Of a DNA stretch of 64,000 nt, positions 16,745-24,851 are shown piece after piece. Source of the stretch: Cyclobacteriaceae bacterium (lineage in GTDB: Bacteria > Bacteroidota > Bacteroidia > Cytophagales > Cyclobacteriaceae); the NCBI GenBank assembly GCA_019638255.1, contig JAHBUD010000001.1, positions 62,001 to 126,000 of the forward strand, written 5' to 3'. The notes under the pieces were generated by a model. It had not been told where the DNA came from and did no database searches. It saw only the letters and a program-made list of their open reading frames with translations. A program made the translations under genes and the position numbers. Position 1 is the first letter of the stretch. Each line of letters opens with the position of its first letter.

Positions 16745-17941
16745 TTACCGTAAATTGGCCAAGGCTTTTTTCATTCGGGCTAACGCCTCACGCAACTCTG
16801 ATTCAGAAGCCGCATAGGAAAGTCGTACGCAGTTATCATCACCGAAAGCACTCCCCGGAACCAACGAAACATGAGCCGTTTCAAGTAAATACATGCACAA
16901 GTCATCAGCGGAAGTGATGGTTCTTTGTCCATCCGATTTTCCGAAGTAGGAACTTACATCAGGAAAAAAATAAAACGCGCCAAGCGGATAGTTGGACTTT
17001 ATGCCCGGAATATCTTTCAATAGCTCAAAGACAACTTCTCTTCTTTTCTTGTACTCGTCTACCATTTTCAAAGTTGGTGCTATGTCGCTGGTAATGGCTG
17101 CCAATGCTGCGCGCTGAGCTACCGAACAATTTGCGGATGTAAGCTGGCCCTGAATTTTTATGCACCCATCGGCTATCCATTTAGGGGCACCAATATAGCC
17201 TACGCGCCAGCCAGTCATGGCAAAGCCCTTAGCAAAGCCGTTCACCGTAATGGTGCGCTCGAACATACCCGGCAAAGATGCCATGCTGACAAACTCATTG
17301 GTAAAATTTATATGTTCATAAATTTCGTCAGCAATTACCAAAATGTTTTCGTGCTTTAGCACAACCGAGGCTATGGCCTCCAACTCCTTACGGCTGAATA
17401 CCGAACCGGTAGGATTGCAGGGAGAAGAAAAAATTATTATTCGCGTACGATTGGATACCGCTTCTTCAACCTGTGCAGCGGTTACTTTGAAATCACTTTC
17501 CAGGGTTCCTTTCACTAACACAGGTTTGGCTTCACACAAGCGCACAAGCGCATCGTAGCTAACCCAGTATGGCGATAAGATAATTACTTCATCGCCCGGA
17601 TTAAGCAACGCAAGCATCGTATTGGCTATGGATTGCTTGGCACCATTTGAAACCACAATGTTTTCAGCTTTGTAAGGAACATTGTTCTCCTTCTGGTATT
17701 TGGAGGCCAATGCCTCGCGAAAATCCTGATACCCTGCTACCGGAGGATAAGCAAAATATTTACCTGCATCAATCGCCTGCTTGGCTGCCTCACATATATG
17801 GTCGGGTGTTTTAAAATCAGGTTCACCCAAACTCAGGCTAATAACATCTATACCGCGGCTTTTAAACTCGCGTGCCTTAGCGGCCATGGCGAGCGTTGCG
17901 GATTCTTCAAACGTGTTCAGGCGCAGGGAGTGTCTGTTCAT
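16745..17941 (-). CDS. aspC: Aspartate aminotransferase-like PLP enzyme (class I)
   Basis: A 398-residue fold type I aminotransferase that probably interconverts aspartate and oxaloacetate with 2-oxoglutarate and glutamate. Seen motifs: SLGEPDFKTP (N-terminal substrate loop), SPCNPTGSVFS, IADEIYEH, and the Schiff-base Lys238 in NGFAKGFAMTGWRVGYIG; the C-terminal substrate Arg lies in NCVRLSYA. Length and motif order match subgroup Ib AspB/AspC enzymes. The exact amino-acid specificity cannot be read from sequence. It stands 68 bases downstream of recR on the same strand. Confidence 0.93.
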   Translation of the reverse strand: MNRHSLRLNTFEESATLAMAAKAREFKSRGIDVISLSLGEPDFKTPDHICEAAKQAIDAGKYFAYPPVAGYQDFREALASKYQKENNVPYKAENIVVSNGAKQSIANTMLALLNPGDEVIILSPYWVSYDALVRLCEAKPVLVKGTLESDFKVTAAQVEEAVSNRTRIIIFSSPCNPTGSVFSRKELEAIASVVLKHENILVIADEIYEHINFTNEFVSMASLPGMFERTITVNGFAKGFAMTGWRVGYIGAPKWIADGCIKIQGQLTSANCSVAQRAALAAITSDIAPTLKMVDEYKKRREVVFELLKDIPGIKSNYPLGAFYFFPDVSSYFGKSDGQRTITSADDLCMYLLETAHVSLVPGSAFGDDNCVRLSYAASESELREALARMKKALANLR

Positions 17942-18009
17942 AATTCAATAAACCAAAGTGAGAAACAAAGAAAGAGATTATGCGCTAATGATAAAACCCG
18001 GAAGGAGGA

Positions 18010-18618
18010 TTAATTGAAAAGTGTGCGGCCCAATATGCTACGGCCCAGCGTAATTTCATCGGCATATTCCAAATCACCGCCTATCGGAATGCCGCGCGCA
18101 ATAACACTCACTTTTACCTGCAGGTCCTTTACGCGCCTGTGTATATAGAAGGATGTGGTGTCGCCCTCCATGGTAGGGCTCAGGGCAAGAATGAGCTCTT
18201 TCACTTCCGATTGGCCATGGTTGAGTCGGTTAATCAATGATTCAATTTTTAATTCAGCAGGACCAACTCCGTTGATGGGTGAAATAACCCCTCCCAACAC
18301 ATGATAGAGCCCGCGGAATTGAGCTGTATTTTCAATGGCCATTACATCGTTGGTGTTCTCTACCACGCAAAGTATGGAGCGATCGCGTTTATGGCTGGCA
18401 CAAATAGAACAAACTTCGGCATCAGCAATATTGTGGCAATGCTTGCAAAATTGAATGCCCGAACGCAATTTGTTCAAGGCTTCTGTTAATGCAAAGGTGC
18501 TTTCCTTGTTCTCTTTAATTAGATGAAGCACCAACCGAAGGGCGGTTTTCTTTCCAATACCGGGAAGCTTTGATACCTGCGTTACGGCTTCTTCAATGAG
18601 TTTCGAAGGATAATCCAC
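18010..18618 (-). CDS. recR: Recombination mediator protein RecR
   Basis: Part of the RecFOR pathway that loads RecA at gaps. The 202-residue protein has an N-terminal HhH (LPGIGKKTALRLVLHLI), a zinc finger with Cys58, Cys61, Cys70 and Cys73 (FCKHCHNIADAEVCSICA), a Toprim domain (ILCVVENTNDVMAIENT, LALSPTMEGDTT) and the C-terminal hook (IARGIPIGGDLEYADEITLGRSI). All parts are intact and length is normal. It starts 11 bases after the clpS stop, so the two genes are likely co-transcribed. Confidence 0.97.
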   Translation of the reverse strand: MDYPSKLIEEAVTQVSKLPGIGKKTALRLVLHLIKENKESTFALTEALNKLRSGIQFCKHCHNIADAEVCSICASHKRDRSILCVVENTNDVMAIENTAQFRGLYHVLGGVISPINGVGPAELKIESLINRLNHGQSEVKELILALSPTMEGDTTSFYIHRRVKDLQVKVSVIARGIPIGGDLEYADEITLGRSILGRTLFN

Positions 18619-18629
18619 AGCGTAGTGCC

Positions 18630-18902
18630 TTATAAAATTTTAGCGTCAATACCCGCTTCGCAAATGGCATCGCGCATGGGTTTCAGAAAGTCGAAGGCTC
18701 CGGTTTTCACCGTGCACTTTCCCTTGTGGTGAATGATCCAGGTGCACTGCTCGGCCTGTTCAGAAGTATGGCGGCAAACCTTAATCAGGGTTTCAATTAC
18801 ATGCTCAAAGGTGTTGAAGTCATCATTAAAAACAACCAAATCCATTAACTCGGTTGTCTCAATAATTTCCTGCCAATTCACTAATACTTCTTCCTGCGAC
18901 AT
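18630..18902 (-). CDS. clpS: Clp protease adaptor ClpS
   Basis: A 90-residue adaptor that delivers N-degron substrates to a Clp ATPase. I chose ATG 18902; the open frame runs 67 codons further upstream, but that extra part is unrelated to ClpS and a -7 element lies at 18939-18932, inside it. The core shows LVVFNDDFNTFEHVIETLI (the substrate pocket) and VHHKGKCTV-like IIHHKGKCTVKTGAFDFLKP. The partner ATPase may be ClpC at 39817, as no ClpA is present here (inference). It is followed by recR. Confidence 0.92.
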   Translation of the reverse strand: MSQEEVLVNWQEIIETTELMDLVVFNDDFNTFEHVIETLIKVCRHTSEQAEQCTWIIHHKGKCTVKTGAFDFLKPMRDAICEAGIDAKIL

Positions 18903-18931
18903 ATAACCATTATGTGTTGAAACAGCTCTTG

Positions 18932-18939
18932 CAAAAGTA
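18932..18939 (-). promoter_or_regulatory. -7 element upstream of clpS
   Basis: TACTTTTG on the minus strand matches TAnnTTTG and would give a leader of about 25 bases to the clpS ATG at 18902. No good -33 TTTG was found. It supports the short clpS start. Confidence 0.5.
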
Positions 18940-19010
18940 ACACAAAATTGCCTTCCATGGTTGATTTGGATTTCAAGGTATTTACTCATTTTTTGCAGAA
19001 AAGTATTTTC

Positions 19011-20483
19011 ATGACACCCACGCTGGTCATCAGTATCATTTCCATCTACTTCTTTGCCTTGATACTGATTTCGTGGTTTACCTCGAAAGGTGCCGATACG
19101 CACACATTCTTTACCGCCAACCGTCAGTCGCCCTGGTACCTCGTTGCCTTTGGAATGATTGGTGCATCGCTTTCAGGTGTTACGTTCATTTCTGTTCCGG
19201 GCAATGTCGGCAAAATTGGTTTTGGATATTTTCAGGTTGTACTGGGATACCTGTTGGGCTATTGGGCGATCATCGGCATACTAATGCCCCTTTATTACCG
19301 CTTAAATCTCATCTCAATCTATACCTACCTCGAACAACGATTTGATTTTTGGTCGTATAAAACCGGGGCATTCTTCTTTATTGTTTCGCGCACCATTGGC
19401 TCCTCGCTTCGGCTTTACCTGGCCGCAACGGTGCTTCAATTATTTCTTTTCGATGCCTGGAATATTCCCTTTTATGTAACGGTTGCAACTACCATTGTGC
19501 TGATATGGGTTTATACAAACAAAGGCGGTATAAAAACTATTGTTTGGACTGACACCTTTCAAACGTTGTTTCTTGTTTCTGCCGTTGTAATTGCTGTTTG
19601 GCAAATATCGGACAGGCTTGGCTACTCCTTCCCGGAAATGGTTGAAGCTATTCAACACAGCCAGTATTCGCGGGTGTTTTATTTCGATGACATCAACGCG
19701 CCCTTGTATTTCTGGAAACAATTTTTGGGCGGTGCATTCATCGCACTCACCATGACGGGTATGGATCAGGAAATCATGCAAAAGAATCTTACTTGCCGCA
19801 CGCTCCGCGATGCGCAAAAAAATATGTTCTGGTTCAGCTTAACATTGATTTTTGTAAACCTGCTTTTTCTGGCCTTGGGCGCATTGCTTTATCTGTATTC
19901 CGAAAAAAACGGACTTGCTATACCGGCCACAAGCGATGAACTCTTTCCGGCACTTGCACTGAATGAATTTAGTTTGATGGTTGGTGTGTTTTTCATCCTG
20001 GGCATTACGGCTTCATCCTACGCTAGTGCCGATTCAGCACTGGCGGGCTTAACTACTTCCTTTTGTATTGATTTCCTGGATTTCAAAAACAAGCCGGAGG
20101 TTTCCAAAAAGCGTCAGAAACTTTTTGTACACATTGGATTTTCACTACTCTTCCTCATCATCATTTTGGTATTTAAAGAAATCAACAACCGTTCGGTCAT
20201 TGATGCCGTACTTAGTGTAGCGGGTTATACCTACGGTCCGCTTTTGGGGTTGTTCTCCTTCGGCTTGCTGACAAAACGAAATGTTCGCGACAGGCTTGTA
20301 CCGATTGTATGCCTGCTCTCTCCCGCCATTTCTTATATACTAAGTTTAAATTCCAAAGCGTGGTTTAACGGTTACGCTTTCAGTTTTGAAATTCTGATTG
20401 TAAACGGCTTGTTCACTTTTGCTGGGTTATGGATAATATCTTCCCAAGGCTCAAACCCACAACAACAAATACAGCCTCAATAA
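19011..20483 (+). CDS. Sodium:solute symporter (SSS family)
   Basis: A 490-residue inner-membrane protein with about 13 transmembrane segments. The start ATG 19011 (MTPTLVISIISIYFF) puts the N-terminus immediately before the first helix as usual; the frame reaches an ATG at 18957 that would add a poor hydrophilic tail. SSS marks include FFTANRQSPWYLVAFGMIGASLSGVTFIS and GYFQVVLGYLLGYW early, and ITASSYASADSALAGLTTSF in the middle, which carries the sodium-site Ser residues. The substrate cannot be told; in Bacteroidota such proteins often import sialic acid, sugars or other organic acids. It is divergent from clpS and followed by a weak hairpin. Confidence 0.93.
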   Translation: MTPTLVISIISIYFFALILISWFTSKGADTHTFFTANRQSPWYLVAFGMIGASLSGVTFISVPGNVGKIGFGYFQVVLGYLLGYWAIIGILMPLYYRLNLISIYTYLEQRFDFWSYKTGAFFFIVSRTIGSSLRLYLAATVLQLFLFDAWNIPFYVTVATTIVLIWVYTNKGGIKTIVWTDTFQTLFLVSAVVIAVWQISDRLGYSFPEMVEAIQHSQYSRVFYFDDINAPLYFWKQFLGGAFIALTMTGMDQEIMQKNLTCRTLRDAQKNMFWFSLTLIFVNLLFLALGALLYLYSEKNGLAIPATSDELFPALALNEFSLMVGVFFILGITASSYASADSALAGLTTSFCIDFLDFKNKPEVSKKRQKLFVHIGFSLLFLIIILVFKEINNRSVIDAVLSVAGYTYGPLLGLFSFGLLTKRNVRDRLVPIVCLLSPAISYILSLNSKAWFNGYAFSFEILIVNGLFTFAGLWIISSQGSNPQQQIQPQ

Positions 20484-20572
20484 AAAAAGGAAAAGGTCAC
20501 CCCTTTTGGAAGCGACCTTAACCCGATTAAAACCAACCCCACGTTGGTGTTGCTCTTTACTGCATAGCAGCT

Positions 20573-20887
20573 TTATTTTTTTACATAGTGATACTCCTGA
20601 ACATCATTACCTTTTTTGAGGCGTATCGTATATTCACCGAACTTCACATCGCAGAAGTCGATAATCATTTTTCTCTTTTCTAATTGCTGAATTGTTATGA
20701 GGTCGCCATTGGCATAGTAAACCTCAACCGATGCCCCAATAAACTTGCGATCGGCCTTAAACATGAAAAGATTCCTGTATTTAGAGTCGATTACATCAAC
20801 CACCTCATCTGTTGATGAAGCTTTTGCCGTGCCGATACCCCCGAAGAGGACAGCCGATGCTAAGAAGATGTTGACAAAGGTTTTCAT
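20573..20887 (-). CDS. Small secreted protein of unknown function
   Basis: A 104-residue protein with a signal peptide (MKTFVNIFLASAVLFGGIGTAKA) and a mature part of about 80 residues that alternates short beta-like strands (KFIGASVEVYYANGDLITIQ, FGEYTIRLKKGNDVQEYHYVKK). I do not recognise a named family. The compact strand-rich domain with a GDLI turn suggests a small beta-sandwich secreted to the periplasm or outside. It is isolated, with 138 bases to the next gene on the same strand. Confidence 0.7.
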   Translation of the reverse strand: MKTFVNIFLASAVLFGGIGTAKASSTDEVVDVIDSKYRNLFMFKADRKFIGASVEVYYANGDLITIQQLEKRKMIIDFCDVKFGEYTIRLKKGNDVQEYHYVKK

Positions 20888-21025
20888 GGGTCTTTCAAAA
20901 CAATTGTGATGACCCTATTGCCAATGTTGTGCCTTGTAAGAAAATGTCGTTTTTAGAAGAATTTGAAGGGTTACCTGTGAAATCCTTCCATTTTTGGGAA
21001 GAGAGATTCCAGATTTGAATACACT

Positions 21026-21370
21026 TTAGGGCAATTCCTTCGATGGATCCCAGAATAGCTCGTTAAAGCGAACAATTTTATCGTTGATCACCCTTATGCC
21101 CTCTTTCTCCAAAAGGCGTTGCATCGTTGTGGGTGTTTTGAAATGAACCTTTCCGGTAAGCAGGCCCTTGCTGTTAACAACACGATGCGCAGGTACTCCC
21201 TTTGGCGCACCATGCATGGCCCAGCCCACCATACGGGCACTGCCCTTTGTACCAAGGTAGTTGGCAATGGCTCCATAACTCGTAATCCTGCCTTTTGGCA
21301 CCAACTTCACCACCTCGTATACATCGGCAAAAAAATTATCGCCCTTTACGTTCAAAATGTTACTTGCCAT
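21026..21370 (-). CDS. Alkyltransferase-like protein (ATL, MGMT fold without catalytic Cys)
   Basis: A 114-residue single-domain member of the O6-alkylguanine-DNA alkyltransferase fold. In active enzymes the motif is PCHR; here it is PAHR (residues 60-63), so the alkyl-accepting cysteine is Ala. The helix-turn-helix and arginine finger are kept (GRITSYGAIANYLG, SARMVGWAMHG with Arg46), and so is the flipping Tyr32. Known ATL proteins bind O6-alkylguanine and hand it to nucleotide excision repair. The same role is likely, by analogy with E. coli YbaZ, whose Cys is also replaced. It is divergent from the gene at 21420. Confidence 0.9.
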   Translation of the reverse strand: MASNILNVKGDNFFADVYEVVKLVPKGRITSYGAIANYLGTKGSARMVGWAMHGAPKGVPAHRVVNSKGLLTGKVHFKTPTTMQRLLEKEGIRVINDKIVRFNELFWDPSKELP

Positions 21371-21391
21371 ACTTTAAAAAAATGAACTTGT

Positions 21392-21399
21392 TAACTTTG
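21392..21399 (+). promoter_or_regulatory. -7 element for the 21420 gene
   Basis: TAACTTTG matches TAnnTTTG. It lies 20 bases ahead of the TTG start at 21420, which supports that start; no clear -33 element was seen. Confidence 0.55.
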
Positions 21400-21419
21400 C
21401 AGGCCGAAAAACTAAATCG

Positions 21420-22958
21420 TTGAGAACATTCATCTGCGCAAGTATACTTGGCTTTTTGCTCTCCTGCTCACTGTTTGGACAAAATGGTCATGACCTCATT
21501 TTCCCAAACGATCCGGAATGGACAACCCTCTACGAAGGAAAACCTTTCTCATTTCAGCTGAAAGCCATCCCGAATAACCATGTTGTATTTTCTTTGCCAG
21601 ACAACGAGATCGCAGACATGCAGATCGACTCACTCGGATATTTCACCTGGACACCTTCGTATGACCTGGTGAACCGGGTTGAACTCAAAAAAGAATTACC
21701 GGTTATTTTTCGAGGGTTCTGGCCGGACGGTAGTCGGGTTAGTCAAACGGTGGTTTTTACAATACACCACGTTAACCGCCCGCCCCAGGTAGAAGAGCTT
21801 CCTGTGTTTTATGTCAGGCAATCGACACGAAACAACTACCAGATCAGCAGTGAATATGTTTTTGATCCTGATGAGGATCCCATCGTATTTAAGTCCGTTG
21901 CCTCACAAATGCCGGAGGGCTTAACGCTGAATTCACAAGGCCAGCTAAGCTGGACACCGTCACGCAATCAATTTAATTCATTAAGGGCAAATCCCCTGAT
22001 GCTTGAATTTATTGTGCAAGACCAACCCGACAAAGCTGAAACAAAGGGCAAGCTGAAAATTGCACAAACACAACTTGACCTGCCGCCAGAAATTCTTATT
22101 GTTCCGGGTGACACATCATTTACCATAAAAGAAGATGAGACCCTGAACCTTAAGCTATACATCTCAGATCCAAATGGCGATGACAATGTTAAGAGTGCCG
22201 GATTTCTTGCTTCCGATGGGCGCATTCCGCAAAGCACACTAAAAGAAAATACACCCCTGCAATACGAATTCACCTGGCAGCCAGGCTATGATTTTGTAGA
22301 AGATACTCAGCGAAAGCTTTCCCTTCAGTTAACATTTTTCGCACTTGATAAGTCGAATAACCGTACTGAGCGCAAAATTTCCATAACGGTACTCGATGCC
22401 GAAAACATCGTAATGAAGGATGGGTTGCAATATCAAAAATACCGTTCCAACTTGGTTGCCGCTGCCGAGTTATTGCAGACGCTGGATGACAATCAGAAGC
22501 GGTTAAATACGGATTACAAAAAAGCGAAGAAAGGAAAGAAGAATCGCTCCGTGATGAATGCATCATTGGGTGCCGTTACCGGGCTTTCACCAACCCTGTT
22601 GGAAACCGATCAATCAAAAGTTGTTTCTACCGTTGGCGGAACAACCGTTCTTACACTAAATACATTGGAGGCCACTGAAGTTATCGGCAAATCAAAAGAT
22701 GACATCATGGACAAAATCAAAATCAATGTCGATATACGCAATCGTGTACAAAGTGCCAGCGATGACTTTGCCCGGAAAAATGCAGGAAAAACTGCACGGA
22801 GGGCGTTAGAATTTGAAAAGGACATTGACAAATTGCGTATGGTGTTGAATGACCAGCGCCTTGTGTTGCTGGAATTAGATGCCTACAAAAAAAATGTGCG
22901 GGCTTTATCCGACAAGGATCTGAAACGCATGTTCCCCGATTTTGCTGAAGAAAACTAA
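21420..22958 (+). CDS. Secreted Ig-like (He_PIG) protein with coiled C-terminus
   Basis: A 512-residue exported protein that starts with TTG at 21420: no in-frame ATG lies between the upstream stop (21375) and a good signal peptide (residues 1-21, FICASILGFLLSCSLFG). Residues 30-340 hold several putative Ig/He_PIG-like repeats, seen as FSLPDNEIADMQIDSLGYFTWTPSY, MPEGLTLNSQGQLSWTPS and QYEFTWQPGYDF. The last 170 residues are charged and helical (KRLNTDYKKAKKGKKNRS, FEKDIDKLRMVLNDQRLVLLELDAY), probably coiled coil. Such architecture suggests a surface or periplasmic binding protein. Function and partner are unknown. Confidence 0.85.
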   Translation: MRTFICASILGFLLSCSLFGQNGHDLIFPNDPEWTTLYEGKPFSFQLKAIPNNHVVFSLPDNEIADMQIDSLGYFTWTPSYDLVNRVELKKELPVIFRGFWPDGSRVSQTVVFTIHHVNRPPQVEELPVFYVRQSTRNNYQISSEYVFDPDEDPIVFKSVASQMPEGLTLNSQGQLSWTPSRNQFNSLRANPLMLEFIVQDQPDKAETKGKLKIAQTQLDLPPEILIVPGDTSFTIKEDETLNLKLYISDPNGDDNVKSAGFLASDGRIPQSTLKENTPLQYEFTWQPGYDFVEDTQRKLSLQLTFFALDKSNNRTERKISITVLDAENIVMKDGLQYQKYRSNLVAAAELLQTLDDNQKRLNTDYKKAKKGKKNRSVMNASLGAVTGLSPTLLETDQSKVVSTVGGTTVLTLNTLEATEVIGKSKDDIMDKIKINVDIRNRVQSASDDFARKNAGKTARRALEFEKDIDKLRMVLNDQRLVLLELDAYKKNVRALSDKDLKRMFPDFAEEN

Positions 22959-22969
22959 TAGATAGGTCA

Positions 22970-23000
22970 TTTGCGGGATTGGTATAAAAATATACCTTTG
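22970..23000 (+). promoter_or_regulatory. Promoter of tRNA-Ser
   Basis: TTTG at 22970-22973, 19 bases, then TACCTTTG at 22993-23000 form a near-perfect Bacteroidota promoter. The mature tRNA begins 25 bases downstream of the -7 box. Confidence 0.85.
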
Positions 23001-23024
23001 CAATCCTAAAAATTAACCGTACAC

Positions 23025-23111
23025 AGAGGAGTGGCAGAGCGGTTGATTGCACCGGTCTTGAAAACCGGCATCCGTTAACGCGGATCGGGGGTTCGAATCC
23101 CTCCTCCTCTG
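23025..23111 (+). tRNA. tRNA-Ser (anticodon UGA)
   Basis: An 87-nt cloverleaf: acceptor 23025-23031 pairs with 23104-23110, anticodon stem CCGGT (23052-23056) pairs with ACCGG (23064-23068) around the loop with TGA at 23059-23061, a long variable arm as in serine tRNAs, and T-arm 23087-23103 with loop TTCGAAT. The discriminator is G at 23111; CCA is not encoded. Confidence 0.97.
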
Positions 23112-23246
23112 CAATCAAAGAAGAGCAAAAGCCCCGATTCTATCGGGGCTTTTTGTTTGCGTCATGGTTGAGCCAAATGCTTCATTTGAGCGAGAACATG
23201 GCGCGAACAAAAATGAGCGATAGCGAGCTTTGTTCTTCTTTGATTG
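23112..23246. repeat. 18-bp imperfect inverted repeat directly after tRNA-Ser
   Basis: CAATCAAAGAAGAGCAAA at 23112-23129 and its reverse complement with one mismatch at 23229-23246 flank 99 bases. The left arm begins at the base after the tRNA discriminator. The tRNA terminator lies within it. There is no ORF inside; it may be a remnant of a small mobile or attachment sequence. Confidence 0.6.
23127..23156 (+). terminator. Terminator of tRNA-Ser
   Basis: AAAAGCCCCGAT at 23127-23138 pairs with ATCGGGGCTTTT at 23142-23153, a 12-bp stem with a three-base loop followed by a T-run. It starts 16 bases after the tRNA. Confidence 0.92.
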
Positions 23247-23333
23247 ACACTCCCTATTAAGGGATCACGTCTCGTAATCCCTCCTTCATGGGCTTTGTGG
23301 ACTTACTATTTCTTAACTTCCGGCATGACTCAC

Positions 23334-24302
23334 ATGCTGAAACTCACATCGCTTCTCTTATACCTTAACATCGTTTGGCACACTACCACCGCCCAAACCT
23401 CCTCCAACCCCATTTTCCCCGGCTGGTATGCCGACCCGGAAGGAATCATTTTTAACAACACATACTGGATATACCCAACCTACTCTGCTCCGTATGATAA
23501 ACAGGTGTTTATGGATGCCTTCTCCTCACCCGACCTCGTTACCTGGACAAAACATTCACGCGTGCTCGACACCACCAACATAAAATGGGCGAAGCGTGCG
23601 CTGTGGGCGCCCTCGGTGATACAAAAAGATAACCGCTACTTCCTCTTCTTTGGCGCCAACGACATACAAAGCGATAACGAATACGGTGGCATTGGTGTGG
23701 CCGTAGCCAATAAACCACAAGGGCCATTCAACGATCATTTAGGTAAACCCCTGATTGACAAATTTCACAACGGTGCACAACCCATCGATCAGTTTGTGTT
23801 TTACGATAACGGAACTTACTATTTGATTTACGGAGGTTGGCGCCATTGCAACATTGCACAACTCAATAACGACTTCACAGGCTTTATACCGTTTGCCGAT
23901 GGCACTCTATTTAAAGAGATCACGCCCGAACATTATGTCGAAGGACCATTCATGTTCAAACGCAACAACCAATATTATTTCATGTGGTCGGAAGGTGGGT
24001 GGACCGGCCCCGACTACAGTGTTGCTTATGCTATTGCCGACTCACCATTAGGTCCGTTCAAACGTGTAGGGAAAATTCTACAACAGAATCCTGAGGTGGC
24101 TACTGGTGCAGGGCATCATTCTGTGATCCACCCACCGGGCACCGACAAGTGGTACATCGTTTATCATCGCAGGCCGCTCGACCAAACTGATCGCAATGCA
24201 CGCGTGGTGTGCATTGATGAAATGCATTTTGATACAAACGGCTTGATTAAACCAGTAGTAATTACAAACGAAGGCGTGAAAGCATTCTTGTTAAAAAAAT
24301 AA
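23334..24302 (+). CDS. Glycoside hydrolase family 43-like secreted enzyme
   Basis: A 322-residue secreted five-bladed beta-propeller glycosidase. I take ATG 23334 because it opens the signal peptide MLKLTSLLLYLNIVWHTTTAQ; the frame extends 30 codons upstream over repeat-derived sequence. GH43 marks are present: the general base Asp in PGWYADPEGI, the pKa-modulating Asp in QPIDQFVF and the general acid Glu in YVEGPFMFK. Known GH43 enzymes remove arabinose or xylose from plant polysaccharides; the specificity here cannot be set from sequence. No SusC/SusD pair or other glycosidase is adjacent, so this is not a full polysaccharide utilisation locus. Confidence 0.88.
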   Translation: MLKLTSLLLYLNIVWHTTTAQTSSNPIFPGWYADPEGIIFNNTYWIYPTYSAPYDKQVFMDAFSSPDLVTWTKHSRVLDTTNIKWAKRALWAPSVIQKDNRYFLFFGANDIQSDNEYGGIGVAVANKPQGPFNDHLGKPLIDKFHNGAQPIDQFVFYDNGTYYLIYGGWRHCNIAQLNNDFTGFIPFADGTLFKEITPEHYVEGPFMFKRNNQYYFMWSEGGWTGPDYSVAYAIADSPLGPFKRVGKILQQNPEVATGAGHHSVIHPPGTDKWYIVYHRRPLDQTDRNARVVCIDEMHFDTNGLIKPVVITNEGVKAFLLKK

Positions 24303-24319
24303 TTGTTGGTAATAAACAA

Positions 24320-24847
24320 ATGCTGCAAGACAAATACCTACCCCGGTTTGATTTTGCAAGTGCACATTCCATTGTAGTAAATGCACCTGTGAGTGAAATC
24401 TATCCCACTGTACGGGACCTCAGGATCAATATGTCACCTGTGGTCTATTGGCTTATGAAACTGCGGGGAATGTCTCCGCCCAAATATTTTTCGTTGCAGG
24501 CACTCGAAAACTCCCGTTTTGTTAAACTTGATGAAATCCAAGACCGGGAAATTATCCTCGGCATTATCGGTCAACCGTGGACACCTGCCGGCAACCTGCG
24601 GATATTTCAACCCAACGAGTTTGTTTCATTTACAGATCCCAATTTCATCAAAGCAAGCTGGAGTTTTGAACTGGTTAAGATTTCTGATAATCAGACGGAA
24701 GTTAAAACCGAAACCCGCATCACTTGCCCTACAGTGAAAACCAGGCGAATGTTTGGATTCTACTGGTCTCTGATCAAACCCTTCAGCGGGCGCATCCGTA
24801 AAGAAATGCTCAACGCGATCAAAAAAGAATTGGAACACTCATCGTAA
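24320..24847 (+). CDS. SRPBCC-family protein
   Basis: A 175-residue cytosolic protein matching the START/Bet v1-like SRPBCC pattern: N-terminal strand with HSIVVNAPVSEIYPTVRDL, two helices (YWLMKLRGM), long curved strands (LGIIGQPWTPAGNLRIFQPNEFVSF, SWSFELVKISDNQTEVKTETRI) and a final long helix (YWSLIKPFSGRIRKEMLNAIKKELE). The fold binds hydrophobic ligands; no ligand can be predicted. It follows the GH43 gene by 17 bases on the same strand, so they may be co-transcribed, although no functional link is obvious. Confidence 0.8.
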   Translation: MLQDKYLPRFDFASAHSIVVNAPVSEIYPTVRDLRINMSPVVYWLMKLRGMSPPKYFSLQALENSRFVKLDEIQDREIILGIIGQPWTPAGNLRIFQPNEFVSFTDPNFIKASWSFELVKISDNQTEVKTETRITCPTVKTRRMFGFYWSLIKPFSGRIRKEMLNAIKKELEHSS

Positions 24848-24851
24848 AAAA

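Noticed and set aside
18903..19103. 67-codon N-terminal extension of clpS
   Set aside because: The extension is unrelated to ClpS, overlaps the 5' end of the divergent symporter and contains a -7 promoter element at 18939-18932.
20493..20519. Hairpin after the symporter gene (AAGGTC/GACCTT)
   Set aside because: The stem is only 6 bp with a 15-base loop and no T-tract follows on the plus strand; not good enough to call a terminator.
23244..23333. Upstream extension of the GH43 gene
   Set aside because: It would encode a hydrophilic stretch before a perfect signal peptide at ATG 23334 and begins in the inverted repeat next to tRNA-Ser.
23244..24847. Polysaccharide utilisation locus around GH43
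   Set aside because: There is no SusC/SusD pair, no other glycosidase and no hybrid two-component regulator near it.
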